This document shows positions 26,728-36,240 of a DNA stretch of 64,000 bases, in pieces (position 1 is the stretch's first letter; each line of letters begins with the position of its first letter). Made by a program: the position numbers and the translations under genes. Source of the DNA: JBCFBK01 sp038562555 (GTDB taxonomy: Bacteria; Bacteroidota; Bacteroidia; Bacteroidales; Prolixibacteraceae); the NCBI GenBank assembly GCA_038562555.1, contig JBCFBK010000008.1, forward strand, positions 90,349 through 154,348, written 5' to 3'. The notes below the pieces were generated by a model. The model was not told the origin of the DNA, searched no databases, and saw only the letters and a list, made by a program, of their open reading frames with translations.

Positions 26728-26802
26728 TCTTGAGTAGCGGAACAAAAACCCCAGCTTGCGACTCAGGACTCGCTACTCACCACTACTTTTACAATTTTAT
26801 CC
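26728..26802 (+). repeat. Short repeat-like spacer with an 8-base stem
   Basis: Contains GAGTAGCG (26732-26739) and its inverse CGCTACTC (26771-26778), words that recur in the spacer before recG (TAGTGAGTAGCGAG, 37599). It may be a weak member of the modular intergenic repeat family or a simple hairpin after pyrI. Confidence 0.35.
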
Positions 26803-27249
26803 ATGAATACAACTTTTGAAAAAACTGTGGCTGAGATTGAACAACTCATCGTGCAGTCGCCCGGCGACCTGCTCTTACAGGTATGCCGCTTATTGAAGGA
26901 ACGCATCTACCATTATGACTGGGTTGGATTTTACTCCCTTCAGAACGGGGAACTGGTATTGGGTCCCTATGCCGGAAAACCAACAGACCACACGCATATT
27001 GCAGTAGGAAAAGGGGTGTGCGGACAGGTGGCAGAAAAAAAAGTAACACTGGTTGTTCAGGATGTCAGCCGGGAAGATAATTACATTTCCTGCAGTATCG
27101 ACGTTCAGTCGGAGATCGTTGTTCCTGTTTTCAGGAACGGTGAATTTGTTGCCGAGCTGGATATTGACAGCCACTCTCCCGCCCCGTTTAGTCCGGAGGA
27201 TACGATGTTTCTGGAGAAGGTGTGTGCGTTGTTATCCGACCGGTTTTAG
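26803..27249 (+). CDS. GAF-domain protein related to free methionine-R-sulfoxide reductase
   Basis: A 148-residue single GAF domain with the fRMsr-like pattern GKGVCGQVAEKKVTLVVQDV and SEIVVPVFRNGEFVAELDID. Two of the three cysteines of the E. coli enzyme are kept (Cys73 for Cys94, Cys97 for the catalytic Cys118), but the position matching resolving Cys84 is Thr/Asp (about 61-62). Function as a reductase is therefore uncertain; it may be a redox or ligand sensor. The gene lies between pyrI and the converging methyltransferase with a 15-base gap. Confidence 0.85.
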   Translation: MNTTFEKTVAEIEQLIVQSPGDLLLQVCRLLKERIYHYDWVGFYSLQNGELVLGPYAGKPTDHTHIAVGKGVCGQVAEKKVTLVVQDVSREDNYISCSIDVQSEIVVPVFRNGEFVAELDIDSHSPAPFSPEDTMFLEKVCALLSDRF

Positions 27250-27264
27250 AGAGACTTCCGCCCG

Positions 27265-28455
27265 CTATTCCACATACAGTACCAGTCCTTTCAGGTACTC
27301 GCCTTCCGGATGGTAAATGCTGATCGGATGGTCGGCCGGCTGATTAAGCTGATGCAGAATACGTACCTGACGTCCGGAGATGGCTGCTCCTGAAAATACA
27401 GCCTCTCTGAATTTTTCTTTCGAGACAACCTGCGAACAACTGAAGGTAAAGACAAAACCCCCGGGGCGAACCTGTTCAAAAGCCTTGGCATTCAGTTTTT
27501 TGTATGCCTGAAGCGCCTGATGCAGGGCATCCCGGTGTTTGGCAAATGCCGGAGGATCGAGTATAATCAGATCATATTTGTCTTTAATACCAAGCATATA
27601 CGAGAACGCGTCTGCCGTGAAGGATTCATGACGGGTATCACCTGGGAAATTCAGTTCCACATTTCTTTCGGTCAGCTCAATTGCTTTTACCGAAGCATCA
27701 ACCGAGTGCACCGTCCGGGCTCCTCCCCGCAGCGCATAAAACGAAAAACCTCCGCTGTAACAAAACATGTTCAACACGTCACGGTTTATGGAATACTGTT
27801 GTACCAGATGTCTGTTTTCACGCTGATCAATAAAGAACCCGGTCTTCTGCCCTTCCACCCAGTCAACATGAAATGAGTTTCCATATTCCCTGACGATGAC
27901 TGACTCTGCCGTTCCCAGGAGATAATCGTTTTCAGGTTTAATCGCCGCTTTGAATGGCAGTGTTTTATCGCTTTTATCATAAACCGCCAGGAGCTGGTTT
28001 CCTAAAATTTCTTTAAGCAGTTGCGATAACTGCGTCCTTATCAGGAACATTCCTACCGAATGTGCCTGGAGAACGGCTGTTCCGTTATAAAAATCGATCA
28101 CCAATCCCGGCAGACCATCCCCTTCACCGTGAACGAGCCGAAAAACATTGGTTTCGGCGTTGTTCAACAGTCCAAGCGACCGACGCAGTGAAACAGCATC
28201 CGTCAGCCGTGATTTCCAAAAGGCTTTCCCGACAGGAACATCTTCGAAAGACACAATTCTGACCGCGATGGAACCAATCTGGTAATGCCCAAGGGCCAAA
28301 AAAGCACGTGCTGCAGAAACCACTCTGACCAGATCGCCTTCACTCAGCTCTCCTTCGATTTTATCTATGGCACCTGAAAAAACCCAGGGGTGAAACCGTT
28401 GTAATGATTGTTCTTTACCTTTTTTAAGAACGAGGGTCGCTTTGACTTCGGTCAT
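27265..28455 (-). CDS. Class I SAM-dependent rRNA large-subunit methyltransferase (RlmI-like)
   Basis: A 396-residue cytoplasmic enzyme probably making 5-methylcytosine in 23S rRNA. The N-terminal PUA domain (about 1-80: LQRFHPWVFSGAI) is followed by EGQKTGFFIDQREN, the SAM motif NMFCYSGGFSFYALRGGA, and the catalytic region LIILDPPAFAK. The start is set at the ATG at 28455 because the family begins there; the frame upstream to 28554 overlaps the exonuclease gene. Its ATG overlaps the exonuclease TGA by 4 bases (ATGA), so the two are translationally coupled. Confidence 0.93.
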   Translation of the reverse strand: MTEVKATLVLKKGKEQSLQRFHPWVFSGAIDKIEGELSEGDLVRVVSAARAFLALGHYQIGSIAVRIVSFEDVPVGKAFWKSRLTDAVSLRRSLGLLNNAETNVFRLVHGEGDGLPGLVIDFYNGTAVLQAHSVGMFLIRTQLSQLLKEILGNQLLAVYDKSDKTLPFKAAIKPENDYLLGTAESVIVREYGNSFHVDWVEGQKTGFFIDQRENRHLVQQYSINRDVLNMFCYSGGFSFYALRGGARTVHSVDASVKAIELTERNVELNFPGDTRHESFTADAFSYMLGIKDKYDLIILDPPAFAKHRDALHQALQAYKKLNAKAFEQVRPGGFVFTFSCSQVVSKEKFREAVFSGAAISGRQVRILHQLNQPADHPISIYHPEGEYLKGLVLYVE

Positions 28456-29030
28456 AATGAAGCAGTGGATAAGGAGTGGAGTATCTGAAAGGAGATCCAG
28501 GCGTCGGTTGCCGCATAACATTGCTGTGCTTCGGTCAGTTCGTCCGACTCCCAATTAGTCAGGCGCTGTGATTTGGAAATGCGGACGCCCAATACGATTC
28601 CGGCAATTTTCTTCAAACTGAAATCACCGATACCGTAATCCTTTACCTCGTGTTGAAGTTCAATAAAACCGGCAGGCAGAAAATGACCGATCCGTTGCAA
28701 TCCTTTAATATCGTCATGGATAGCTACTCCTACTTTCAATACCTCCGCATTGGAAAGAATCCTTTTCAAGGGATCGGGCAAACCAATTTTATTTATCCGG
28801 AACAGGAAGGCTTTTTTCGCAGTTGACAGTTGCAGCAGCGCGACCTGATTAACTTGGCCGCGTTTAAATGAGGGTTTGGTTTCGGTGTCAAAACCAAGCA
28901 TCTTTTCCTTCGACAAAAAGTTAACGGCCCATTCGAGCTTATCAGCCTTGTCTATGACGAAAATTTCTCCTTCAAATGCCTTTAACGGTAATTCATCAAG
29001 TTCTTCCCGGGTTATAGATTCCTGAAACAT
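28452..29030 (-). CDS. RNase D-like 3'-5' exonuclease
   Basis: A 192-residue DEDDy exonuclease domain. Motif ExoI is GFDTETKPSF, the second metal Asp is in GVAIHDDIKGL, and ExoIII is CYAATDAWI with the tyrosine of the DEDDy class. It lacks the HRDC domain of full RNase D and is likely a compact DNA or RNA exonuclease. It sits between DUF5063 and the coupled methyltransferase, and the trio DUF5063-exonuclease-methyltransferase is probably an operon. Confidence 0.9.
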   Translation of the reverse strand: MFQESITREELDELPLKAFEGEIFVIDKADKLEWAVNFLSKEKMLGFDTETKPSFKRGQVNQVALLQLSTAKKAFLFRINKIGLPDPLKRILSNAEVLKVGVAIHDDIKGLQRIGHFLPAGFIELQHEVKDYGIGDFSLKKIAGIVLGVRISKSQRLTNWESDELTEAQQCYAATDAWISFQILHSLSTASL

Positions 29031-29033
29031 GTT

Positions 29034-29648
29034 TTAATCGATCTCTCTGTTAAATAAATTATTCAGCCAGTCCGGCCTGCTGTTTTCTTCTTCGTCTGAC
29101 GGCAGTCCGGTTTGCTGATCAAAATCAACCTGACTGTACACCAGCATATGGATGGCACGCAACCCATTCACAAGTTTCTGCCCCCAATGTGTCCTGAAAT
29201 CCATCATGCACGTCCAAAGCGCCTCCTGCATCACCTGATCATCGCCGATCCGGTATGACTGAATAAAATCCTTGAGATCTTGATAGATATCAGCCAGATT
29301 TTCGGATATGCTGGCCGTAACCGGAGTTTCACTGAACTGCATCCGGTCGTCAAAGACCTCCTGGTAATCATCGTATTGTCCCAGCAGATTCATTATTCGC
29401 TGCTGCAAAAAATTGTAATCCACCTCAGTGACGTACTTTTCAGGCGACAGCTCTTCAGAGCTGTCAAATTCAGGAATAACGCTTGCCTTCAGATAGATCA
29501 GAGGCAGCAGCTTCTGTGCTTTTCCCAACACAGTCCACGCATCTTCCCTTCCCGCAGTTTCTACAAATTTACAATATTCATTGGCAACTGTAACAAACTC
29601 AATGACATTCTTTGAAAATACGATTGGATTCAGCTCTCCGTCGGTCAT
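29034..29648 (-). CDS. DUF5063 protein
   Basis: A 204-residue protein of the DUF5063 family, mostly alpha-helical, with an acidic C-terminal stretch (GLPSDEEENS) and no recognised catalytic motif. I set the start at the ATG at 29648 (MTDGELNPIVFSKNVIEFV); an in-frame start at 29678 adds ten residues of poor quality. It precedes the exonuclease by 3 bases, so the two are likely co-expressed. The family is typical of Bacteroidota and its function is unknown. Confidence 0.85.
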   Translation of the reverse strand: MTDGELNPIVFSKNVIEFVTVANEYCKFVETAGREDAWTVLGKAQKLLPLIYLKASVIPEFDSSEELSPEKYVTEVDYNFLQQRIMNLLGQYDDYQEVFDDRMQFSETPVTASISENLADIYQDLKDFIQSYRIGDDQVMQEALWTCMMDFRTHWGQKLVNGLRAIHMLVYSQVDFDQQTGLPSDEEENSRPDWLNNLFNREID

Positions 29649-29686
29649 TATTAAAAAATTATCCCGCAAAAGTAACAAGAATTTCC

Positions 29687-29905
29687 CGGAACTGAAAACA
29701 GGAAACGGAAACCGGAGACCGGAAAAGAGAAACCGAAAAGTCTCAGTGACCAGTCTCAGTATTCAGTAGCGAACTGCAAACTGTGACTTACTACTAAAAG
29801 CTAACTACGAAAAGCTTTCTCTGTCTTACGACTTACGACTTACGACTAATTACTTTCAACTATTCTCCCACTACTAACAGCTAATAGCTAACAGCTAACA
29901 GCTAA
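29687..29905 (-). repeat. Modular intergenic repeat, copy between recQ and DUF5063
   Basis: Read on the minus strand from the recQ stop: A words (TTAGCTGTTAGCTGTTAGC and variants), then B (TAGTCGTAAGTCGTAAGTC, AAGACAGAGAAAGC), a spacer with an ACTGAGAC-type direct repeat, then D (CCGGTCTCCGGTTTCC). It starts at the base after the recQ TAG and ends about 40 bases before DUF5063. Confidence 0.8.
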
Positions 29906-31816
29906 CTACTTCTTCTCTCCTTTCCACTCCAGCCGGTTATCGATACGATGAACGATTTTTCCCTTATCGATCAGCCAGCGCACCACCTGGATGATCTCGT
30001 CTTCCTTCTGATCGATCTTAAAAATGAGCTCTTCAAAAAAACAGGGTTCCTGAAGGTACTGTTCAAGCATACTGCTGATGTTTTCATATTGAAGCTGGCT
30101 TAGTCCCAGTTCGTTCTGCGAAAGGCAAACATCGCAAATACCACACCTTACAGCGTCTGTTTCCCCAAAATATCCGAGCAGGATCCGACTCCTGCATTTC
30201 AGCTTTTCTGTCATATAACTGATCATGGCATCCGTCCGGTGCTGATAGTCTTTCTTTCGGTCGGTATAATTCTCCTTCGATATCTTTAAACGTTCCAGTT
30301 CAACGCGTTCGCGGGTAAAAATAACAAAAGGTGTCTTTTTTCTTGGAATATAATGGATGATCTTGTTGGCGTTTAGCAGATTCAAAAACCGGTATACTGT
30401 GTCGTTCGTAATATTAGCCCGTTTGGCAAGCATGTCTTCGTCTATGGCAGTATAATTTGTAAAGAGACCGGAGTATGACCGCAGGAGTAATTTAATAAAT
30501 CCGTCAAAGGAAGCATTGGCAACCTGGAAACGGTACAAATCGTCCCTCCCCACCATAAAATGCAGGCGCGACGGATTGTCAAGTTCTTCGGTTAGCTCCA
30601 GATAGCCTTCCCGCTGGAGAATTTTAAGGCTGTTCAGCACGGTGTTGACAGGCAGGCTGTATGCAGCGGCAAAATCGCCGATATTAAAATCGAGGATTTG
30701 GTCTTTTCCGAAGCCGACCGCCAATTGAAAAAAATTACAGAGTGACAGGTAAATACGTTTTATCACATCGATTGGCGGGAATGCTTTTTCCACTCTTTTT
30801 TTGAGAGCTAATTGATCGGCACGGTCAGCAATGAGCACCGCATAAGCCTTTTTGCCATCTCTCCCTGCCCTTCCTGCCTCCTGGAAATATGCTTCAGGCG
30901 AATCGGGAGGCCCCAGGTGTATAACAAAACGGACATCCGGTTTATCAATTCCCATTCCGAAAGCATTGGTGGCTATCATCAAACGATTCCTCCCCTCTTT
31001 CCATTCTTCCTGTTTCCTGGCCCGGTCTCCGGCCGGAAGTCCGGCGTGATAAAAATCGGATGAAACTTTGTTTTTTCTAAGAAATTCGGTCACTTCGCGC
31101 GTTGCCTTCCTGCTCCTTACGTAAACAATTCCGCTTCCGCCTGCCTTTTTAACCGATTGCAGCAAATACTGCATTTTATCTTCCCTCTCCCGCACAAGGT
31201 AACTCAGGTTGGGGCGGTAAAAGCTCGTCCGGAGTACATTTAGTTTGTCAAAATTAAGCTGTTTCTGAATGTCTCTGGCAACATCAGGTGTAGCTGTGGC
31301 AGTTATCGCCAGAACCGGTATACCGGGCAGCAGGCTCCGTAGCTCGCGGATACGCAGATAGGAAGGCCGGAAATCATACCCCCATTGCGATATACAATGG
31401 GCTTCATCTACGACAATGAGGTTGACGTTCATCTGTGGCAGGCGTTCGCGAAAACGGTCAGTGGCAATCCGCTCGGGCGATATGTACAGAAACTTATAAT
31501 CGCCCCAGGCAGCGCTGTCAAACGTCAGTCGTACTTCCTGCATAGTCATCCCCGAATGAATGGCCAGGGCGCGAATTCCCTTTTTTTGCAGATTCTCAAC
31601 CTGATCTTTCATTAATGAGATCAGCGGCGTAATAACGAGACAGATACCCGGCCGTGACATGGAATAGACCTGGAATGTAATCGATTTGCCTCCACCTGTC
31701 GGCATCAGACCTAATGTATCTTTCCCCGAAGCGACAGCATGAATAATGTCTTCCTGTAGAGGCCGGAAATCTGAGTAGCCCCAGTATCTGGTCAATATGG
31801 CTTTAAATTCGCTCAC
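29906..31816 (-). CDS. RecQ-family ATP-dependent DNA helicase
   Basis: A 636-residue 3'-5' helicase. Motifs are Walker A GGGKSITFQ, DEAHCISQWGYDFRPSY (motif II), ATATATP (motif III), QEAGRAGRDGK (motif VI), and the RecQ zinc module with cysteines in CRSRILLGYFGE and CGICDVC. There is no C-terminal HRDC domain, so it is the shorter RecQ type. The start is a GTG at 31816. The gene ends directly at the modular repeat, whose first word supplies or abuts the TAG stop. Confidence 0.94.
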   Translation of the reverse strand: MSEFKAILTRYWGYSDFRPLQEDIIHAVASGKDTLGLMPTGGGKSITFQVYSMSRPGICLVITPLISLMKDQVENLQKKGIRALAIHSGMTMQEVRLTFDSAAWGDYKFLYISPERIATDRFRERLPQMNVNLIVVDEAHCISQWGYDFRPSYLRIRELRSLLPGIPVLAITATATPDVARDIQKQLNFDKLNVLRTSFYRPNLSYLVREREDKMQYLLQSVKKAGGSGIVYVRSRKATREVTEFLRKNKVSSDFYHAGLPAGDRARKQEEWKEGRNRLMIATNAFGMGIDKPDVRFVIHLGPPDSPEAYFQEAGRAGRDGKKAYAVLIADRADQLALKKRVEKAFPPIDVIKRIYLSLCNFFQLAVGFGKDQILDFNIGDFAAAYSLPVNTVLNSLKILQREGYLELTEELDNPSRLHFMVGRDDLYRFQVANASFDGFIKLLLRSYSGLFTNYTAIDEDMLAKRANITNDTVYRFLNLLNANKIIHYIPRKKTPFVIFTRERVELERLKISKENYTDRKKDYQHRTDAMISYMTEKLKCRSRILLGYFGETDAVRCGICDVCLSQNELGLSQLQYENISSMLEQYLQEPCFFEELIFKIDQKEDEIIQVVRWLIDKGKIVHRIDNRLEWKGEKK

Positions 31817-31895
31817 GTCTTTTTTGTTGCCGGGCTGCAGGCGATCACCTGCTTAACAATTTTTAATGAAAATTAATTTTTTAAGGCCAATCTGC

Positions 31896-31903
31896 CAAAT
31901 GTA
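31896..31903 (-). promoter_or_regulatory. Candidate -7 box for recQ
   Basis: TACATTTG on the minus strand is an exact TAnnTTTG match 79 bases before the recQ GTG. It sits back to back with the plus-strand box at 31932, giving divergent promoters. Confidence 0.4.
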
Positions 31904-31931
31904 AATAAAAGCAATATCCGTTTATTTTTCG

Positions 31932-31939
31932 TAGTTTTG
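31932..31939 (+). promoter_or_regulatory. Candidate -7 box for the envelope operon
   Basis: TAGTTTTG is an exact TAnnTTTG match. Transcription would begin near 31946, which favours the ATG at 32013 over the GTG at 31950 as the lipoprotein start. Confidence 0.45.
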
Positions 31940-32012
31940 GCGATTATTTGTGATAAAAATTGAGATCCGTAAGGATAGAGGTATTCGGTATACACGGCAT
32001 CGCCGGCAAAAA

Positions 32013-32879
32013 ATGAAAAACTTAAGAATGAAGCAAACGTGGTATGGCATCCTTCTCCTTTTTGTTTTCGGAGGCTGTCAGCAGGAAACCCTCAATAAAG
32101 TACCTCTTGCCCAGGTAGGCGACCGGATCTTATTCCTGGAAGAAATTGAGAAGGTGCTCCCTCAGAACCTTCCGCACCAGGACAGCGCATTGTGGGTAGA
32201 CGATTTTGTAAAAAAATGGGTTCGGTCCGAACTGCTGATCCTGAATGCCGAACAGAACCTGTCACCCGAACAGAAAGATGTTGATAAAGAACTTAAAGAA
32301 TACCGCAACTCCCTGTTAACCTATCGCTATAAAAAGGAGTTGCTGGCACAAAAGATGGATACAGTTATCTCTCCGGAAGAAGTCAGCGCTTACTACGAAC
32401 AGCATAAGAGCGAATTTTCCCTTAAAAGCAACATTGTTAAGGCTGTTTATCTGAAAATCCCGCTCGAGGTTGCCCATCCGGAGACCGTAAAGAACCTGAC
32501 CATTGACGAAGATCCCCAAAAACTGGCTCAACTTGATGAATACGGGGTTCAATACGCCAAAACATACGACCGGTTTGAAGACAAATGGGTGAATTCGGCC
32601 GATGTGTTTTCGCAGTTCCCTGAAGAAACCGACGGAGGAGAACGGTTTTTGAGAAGAAACAAGTTTCTTGAAAGCAGCGATACAGATTATTATTACTTTA
32701 TTTGCATACGTGATTTCCGTTTGGAGGGACAGGTTGCTCCGATCGATTACGTTGAAACCGGAATCAGGAACATTCTGCTGAATGAACGAAAAATTAAATT
32801 CCTCCGCAATATTGAGGATGACATTTACATGGAAGGACTGGAATCCAACAAATTCAGGATTTTTAATATTCAAAAATGA
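32013..32879 (+). CDS. Lipoprotein resembling the SurA/PpiC N-terminal chaperone region
   Basis: A 288-residue lipoprotein. The signal peptide ends in LLFVFGGC with the lipobox cysteine. The body resembles the SurA N-terminal helical chaperone region (AQVGDRILFLEEIEKVLPQN) and has a short YYEQHKSEF block, but I see no complete parvulin domain. The start at 32013 is the first ATG that gives a clean signal; a GTG frame start exists at 31950. It overlaps surA by 4 bases (ATGA) and is probably an outer-membrane-protein folding factor acting with it. Confidence 0.8.
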   Translation: MKNLRMKQTWYGILLLFVFGGCQQETLNKVPLAQVGDRILFLEEIEKVLPQNLPHQDSALWVDDFVKKWVRSELLILNAEQNLSPEQKDVDKELKEYRNSLLTYRYKKELLAQKMDTVISPEEVSAYYEQHKSEFSLKSNIVKAVYLKIPLEVAHPETVKNLTIDEDPQKLAQLDEYGVQYAKTYDRFEDKWVNSADVFSQFPEETDGGERFLRRNKFLESSDTDYYYFICIRDFRLEGQVAPIDYVETGIRNILLNERKIKFLRNIEDDIYMEGLESNKFRIFNIQK

Positions 32880-34237
32880 CTACTATGTTCAGAAAAATTT
32901 TAACTGGTATGATCGTGTTTTGCAGCTTGATAAACACATCGTTTGTTTGGGCGCAAGACAAGATCGTAGACCAGATTGTTGCAGTTGTAGGGAGTAACAT
33001 TATCCTGAAATCGGATATTGAGACCATGTATATGCAGAATCAGGCTCAGGGGGTAACCACCGACGGCGATATGAAATGTGAAATCCTTGAAGATTTTCTG
33101 ATCGAAAAATTACTGCTTGCGGAAGCCGAACTGGATACCAATATAATCGTAACACCGAATCAGATTAATCAGAATATGGATCAGCGGATGCAGTATTTCA
33201 CGAAGAACCTGGGGTCGGAACAGGCCGTGGAAAAGTATTTTCAAAAATCGATCGCTGCTATTAAGGCCGATCTCGAGGAAGTGATCCGCAACCAGCAGAT
33301 GACCAGCCAAATGAGGAATAAAATTATCGAGAAGGTAAGCGTCACTCCGGCCGAAGTTCGCTACAAATACAGGACGATGGATAAGGAAGACATTCCCATG
33401 GTTGAAGATCAGGTTGAATATGCCCAGATTTCAGTTTATCCCCCTGTCACCCTGGAGGAGGAAAATGAGATAAAATCGCGGTTGCGTGATTTCAAGAAAC
33501 GTGTTGAAGAAGGGGAAAGCTTCGCAACTATGGCTGTTTTATACTCAGAAGATCCCGGTTCTGCCGCCAACGGAGGGGAACTCGGATATATGGGCAGGGC
33601 GCAACTTGATCCTGCCTATGCTGCGGCAGCTTTTAACCTCAAAGGCGATCGTGTTTCCAACGTTGTCAAAAGTGAATACGGTTATCATATCATTCAACTT
33701 GTGGGGAGAAGAGGAGAGCAAATCAATACCCGTCACATTCTCCTGAGACCCAAGCCGACGGCAGAAGCGCGGGAAAAAGCGGCTACCAGTCTCGACAGTC
33801 TGGCAACGATAATCCGCAAAGGAAAAATCACTTTTGAAACGGCAGCTCTTCATTATTCGGCCGACAAAAATTCCAGAAATGGCGGAGGCACAGCTATTAA
33901 TCCTTACACGACTTCATCCAAATGGAAGAATGAAGAACTGGAGCCCGATGTGAGTAAGATCATAACAAAAATGAAAGAAAATGAGATCTCTGATCCATTT
34001 GTTTCAATCGACGACAGCCAGCGAACCGTCTACAAAATTGTAAAGCTGATCAGCCGTACAAAACAACATCGGGCTAATCTGCAGGAAGATTATCAGTACC
34101 TGCACGATCTTTACCTTCAGAAGAAACAGGAAGAAGCGCTCAATAAGTGGATTTCGGAGCAGCAATCAAAAACTTATATTCACATTGATGATACCTATAT
34201 GAATTGCAACTTCAAATTCAATGGGTGGAAAAAATAA
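32876..34237 (+). CDS. SurA-like peptidyl-prolyl isomerase / OMP chaperone
   Basis: A 453-residue periplasmic protein with a signal peptide (ending FVWAQ), a SurA N-terminal domain (DQIVAVVGSNIILKSDIETM) and two parvulin domains: one about 175-275 (AQISVYPP, FATMAVLYSEDPGSAANGGE, YGYHIIQL) and one about 280-390 (NTRHILLRPKP, ALHYSADKNSRNGGGT). It assists folding of outer-membrane proteins. It overlaps the preceding lipoprotein by ATGA and precedes the OstA-like gene, forming an envelope-assembly operon. An ATG at 32885 is an alternative start. Confidence 0.92.
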   Translation: MTTMFRKILTGMIVFCSLINTSFVWAQDKIVDQIVAVVGSNIILKSDIETMYMQNQAQGVTTDGDMKCEILEDFLIEKLLLAEAELDTNIIVTPNQINQNMDQRMQYFTKNLGSEQAVEKYFQKSIAAIKADLEEVIRNQQMTSQMRNKIIEKVSVTPAEVRYKYRTMDKEDIPMVEDQVEYAQISVYPPVTLEEENEIKSRLRDFKKRVEEGESFATMAVLYSEDPGSAANGGELGYMGRAQLDPAYAAAAFNLKGDRVSNVVKSEYGYHIIQLVGRRGEQINTRHILLRPKPTAEAREKAATSLDSLATIIRKGKITFETAALHYSADKNSRNGGGTAINPYTTSSKWKNEELEPDVSKIITKMKENEISDPFVSIDDSQRTVYKIVKLISRTKQHRANLQEDYQYLHDLYLQKKQEEALNKWISEQQSKTYIHIDDTYMNCNFKFNGWKK

Positions 34238-34245
34238 GTGAACGG

Positions 34246-35799
34246 ATGAAGGATATTGGCGGTACAACGGTTTTTAATTGGTTCCGGATCGGACTGTTGC
34301 TGTTGTTGGTGATGCCAGGCAGTCTGATTGCCCAAACAAAGCGGAAAGTAGAAATCGAGCAGGCTGATGCTCTTTTACACAATGAAGCTATCATAGCCAA
34401 TGCCCAGCGTCTTATCGGGAATGTCAGGATCAGGCATAACAATATCGTGATGTGGTGCGACAGCGCTTATTCCTATACCGATGTAAACGTGGTCGACGGT
34501 TTTGGTAACGTTCATATACTGAAGGACGACACACTCCACCTGTATGCCGATTTCGTCAATTATAACGGCGATACCAAATGGGCCCGGGCCCGCCGCCACG
34601 TCAAACTCATTAATAAAACCACCACGCTGACCACCGATTCGCTGAATTATGATATGAACGTTGGAATTGGCTACTACGACAATTACGGAACAATCGTCGA
34701 CAGCACCAGCACGCTGAACAGCAAAATCGGCGAGTATTATGTCGATGAAGACAGAGCCTACTTTAAAACAGAAGTTAAAACAGTTACCGAAGATTATACC
34801 CTGGAATCGGACACCCTGATTTATGAACTAGGCACCGGAGTTGCTTCGATCGTCGGGCCAACAAATATCTACGACGAAAAAAATAACCTGTATGCCATCG
34901 ATGGCTACTACAATACCAGGACCGGGAAAGCAGATCTTTACAAGCGGCCTGTGATCACTTCCAAAGAACAAAATATCACCGCCGACTCCATTTTCTATGA
35001 CAAGGTTACCGGGAACGGATTAGCCCGGGGAAATGCCGATATCCATGACCTGAAAAACAAGGTCATTGTGAAAGGCAACCGGGCCGTCTACAACGATATT
35101 GAAGAGACATCGCAGGTCACCGACTCGGCACAGTTTTGGTTTTATTCGGAACAGGATACACTCTTTCTGCATGCCGACACACTGAAAACCATACCGGACA
35201 GTATTGCCGGTGAAAAAATAGTGCAGGCGTATTTCGATGTACGGTTTTATCGCGCGGATATGCAGGGTAAGTGCGATTCGCTGGTTTACTGGTCAAAAGA
35301 TTCAACCATCCAGTTGTTCCGGGAGCCCGTGATCTGGTCGGAAGCCAATCAGATGACTGCCGATTATATCGAAATGATAACGGTGGACAGGGAAAACCAA
35401 ACGATCGATATGAAAGGCAACTCATTCATCATAGCGCAGGAAGATTCGGCCAAATACAACCAGATTAAAGGACGAGATATGACAGGTTTTGTGCGCAGAA
35501 AAGATTTATACCGGATTGATGTGGACGGAAATGGCGAGTCGCTCTATTATGCCCGCGATGATAATGGCATCATTGGGTTAAACAAGGCTCAGGGCAGCAA
35601 TATTCAGATCTTCCTCAAAGAAAGGAAAGTTGTACGTATTGTATTTGTTACTTCCCCGGATGGGCAGTTATCGCCTGTGGCCGAGGTAACGGAAGAGGAA
35701 AAGATTCTGCCTGGCTTTGTCTGGCTGGATGAAATCAGGCCGAAATCCTACAGCGATATTTTTCTGAATAAGACTATTGTCACCGGGAAGAAAAAGTGA
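34246..35799 (+). CDS. OstA-like LPS transport protein
   Basis: A 517-residue exported protein with a signal peptide (LLLLLVMPGSLIAQ) and repeated OstA/LptA-type beta-jellyroll strands (LLHNEAIIANAQRLIGNVRI, NNIVMWCDSAY, TTDSLNYDMN, NITADSIFYDKVTGNGLARG). It likely belongs to the LptA/LptC/LptD bridge that carries LPS to the outer membrane. Being much longer than LptA, it may span more of the periplasm. The start at ATG 34246 lies 9 bases past the surA stop; an ATG at 34204 overlaps surA. Confidence 0.88.
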   Translation: MKDIGGTTVFNWFRIGLLLLLVMPGSLIAQTKRKVEIEQADALLHNEAIIANAQRLIGNVRIRHNNIVMWCDSAYSYTDVNVVDGFGNVHILKDDTLHLYADFVNYNGDTKWARARRHVKLINKTTTLTTDSLNYDMNVGIGYYDNYGTIVDSTSTLNSKIGEYYVDEDRAYFKTEVKTVTEDYTLESDTLIYELGTGVASIVGPTNIYDEKNNLYAIDGYYNTRTGKADLYKRPVITSKEQNITADSIFYDKVTGNGLARGNADIHDLKNKVIVKGNRAVYNDIEETSQVTDSAQFWFYSEQDTLFLHADTLKTIPDSIAGEKIVQAYFDVRFYRADMQGKCDSLVYWSKDSTIQLFREPVIWSEANQMTADYIEMITVDRENQTIDMKGNSFIIAQEDSAKYNQIKGRDMTGFVRRKDLYRIDVDGNGESLYYARDDNGIIGLNKAQGSNIQIFLKERKVVRIVFVTSPDGQLSPVAEVTEEEKILPGFVWLDEIRPKSYSDIFLNKTIVTGKKK

Positions 35800-35840
35800 T
35801 AGCGCAATGACGGTCCGGATCAGGAAACATACAAAAAGGA

Positions 35841-35866
35841 AATAGCAGGTAGAACCTCCTGCTATT
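35841..35866. terminator. Hairpin between convergent OstA-like and DUF2795 genes
   Basis: A perfect 9-base stem AATAGCAGG / CCTGCTATT with an 8-base loop, lying between two stop codons. A T-rich stretch follows on the plus strand (about 35870-35883). Confidence 0.65.
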
Positions 35867-35892
35867 ATCATTTATCTTTTTCCCTGGGTTAT

Positions 35893-36114
35893 TCAATATT
35901 CATCTTCATTGAAGAAAAAATCGTCCTTACTTGGGTAATCAGGCCAGATATCTTCAATACTTTCATAAATTTCGCCTTCGTCTTCAATTTCCTGTAAATT
36001 TTCAATGACCTCCAGCGGCGCTCCCGAGCGAATGGCGAAGTCAATTAATTCGTCCTTGGTCGCAGGCCAGGGTGCATCTTCCAGTTTTGATGCGAGTTCC
36101 AGTGTCCAGTACAT
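35893..36114 (-). CDS. DUF2795 small acidic protein
   Basis: A 73-residue protein of the DUF2795 family. The N-terminal MYWTLELASKLEDAPWPATK is diagnostic, and the C-terminus is highly acidic (DDFFFNEDEY). It is soluble, without membrane segments. The family is widespread in Bacteroidota and of unknown function. It stands alone between the OstA-like gene and the cobalamin adenosyltransferase. Confidence 0.9.
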   Translation of the reverse strand: MYWTLELASKLEDAPWPATKDELIDFAIRSGAPLEVIENLQEIEDEGEIYESIEDIWPDYPSKDDFFFNEDEY

Positions 36115-36240
36115 AGTTGAAGGTATTTAGTTAATGCTATTTTTTTCGTTTTGCGAATATATAAAAAAATTATATGATGCTATTATAAATCTTTTAGTTT
36201 ATGGACTGATGCTTAATCATCCAATCCGTCAAATTATTCT

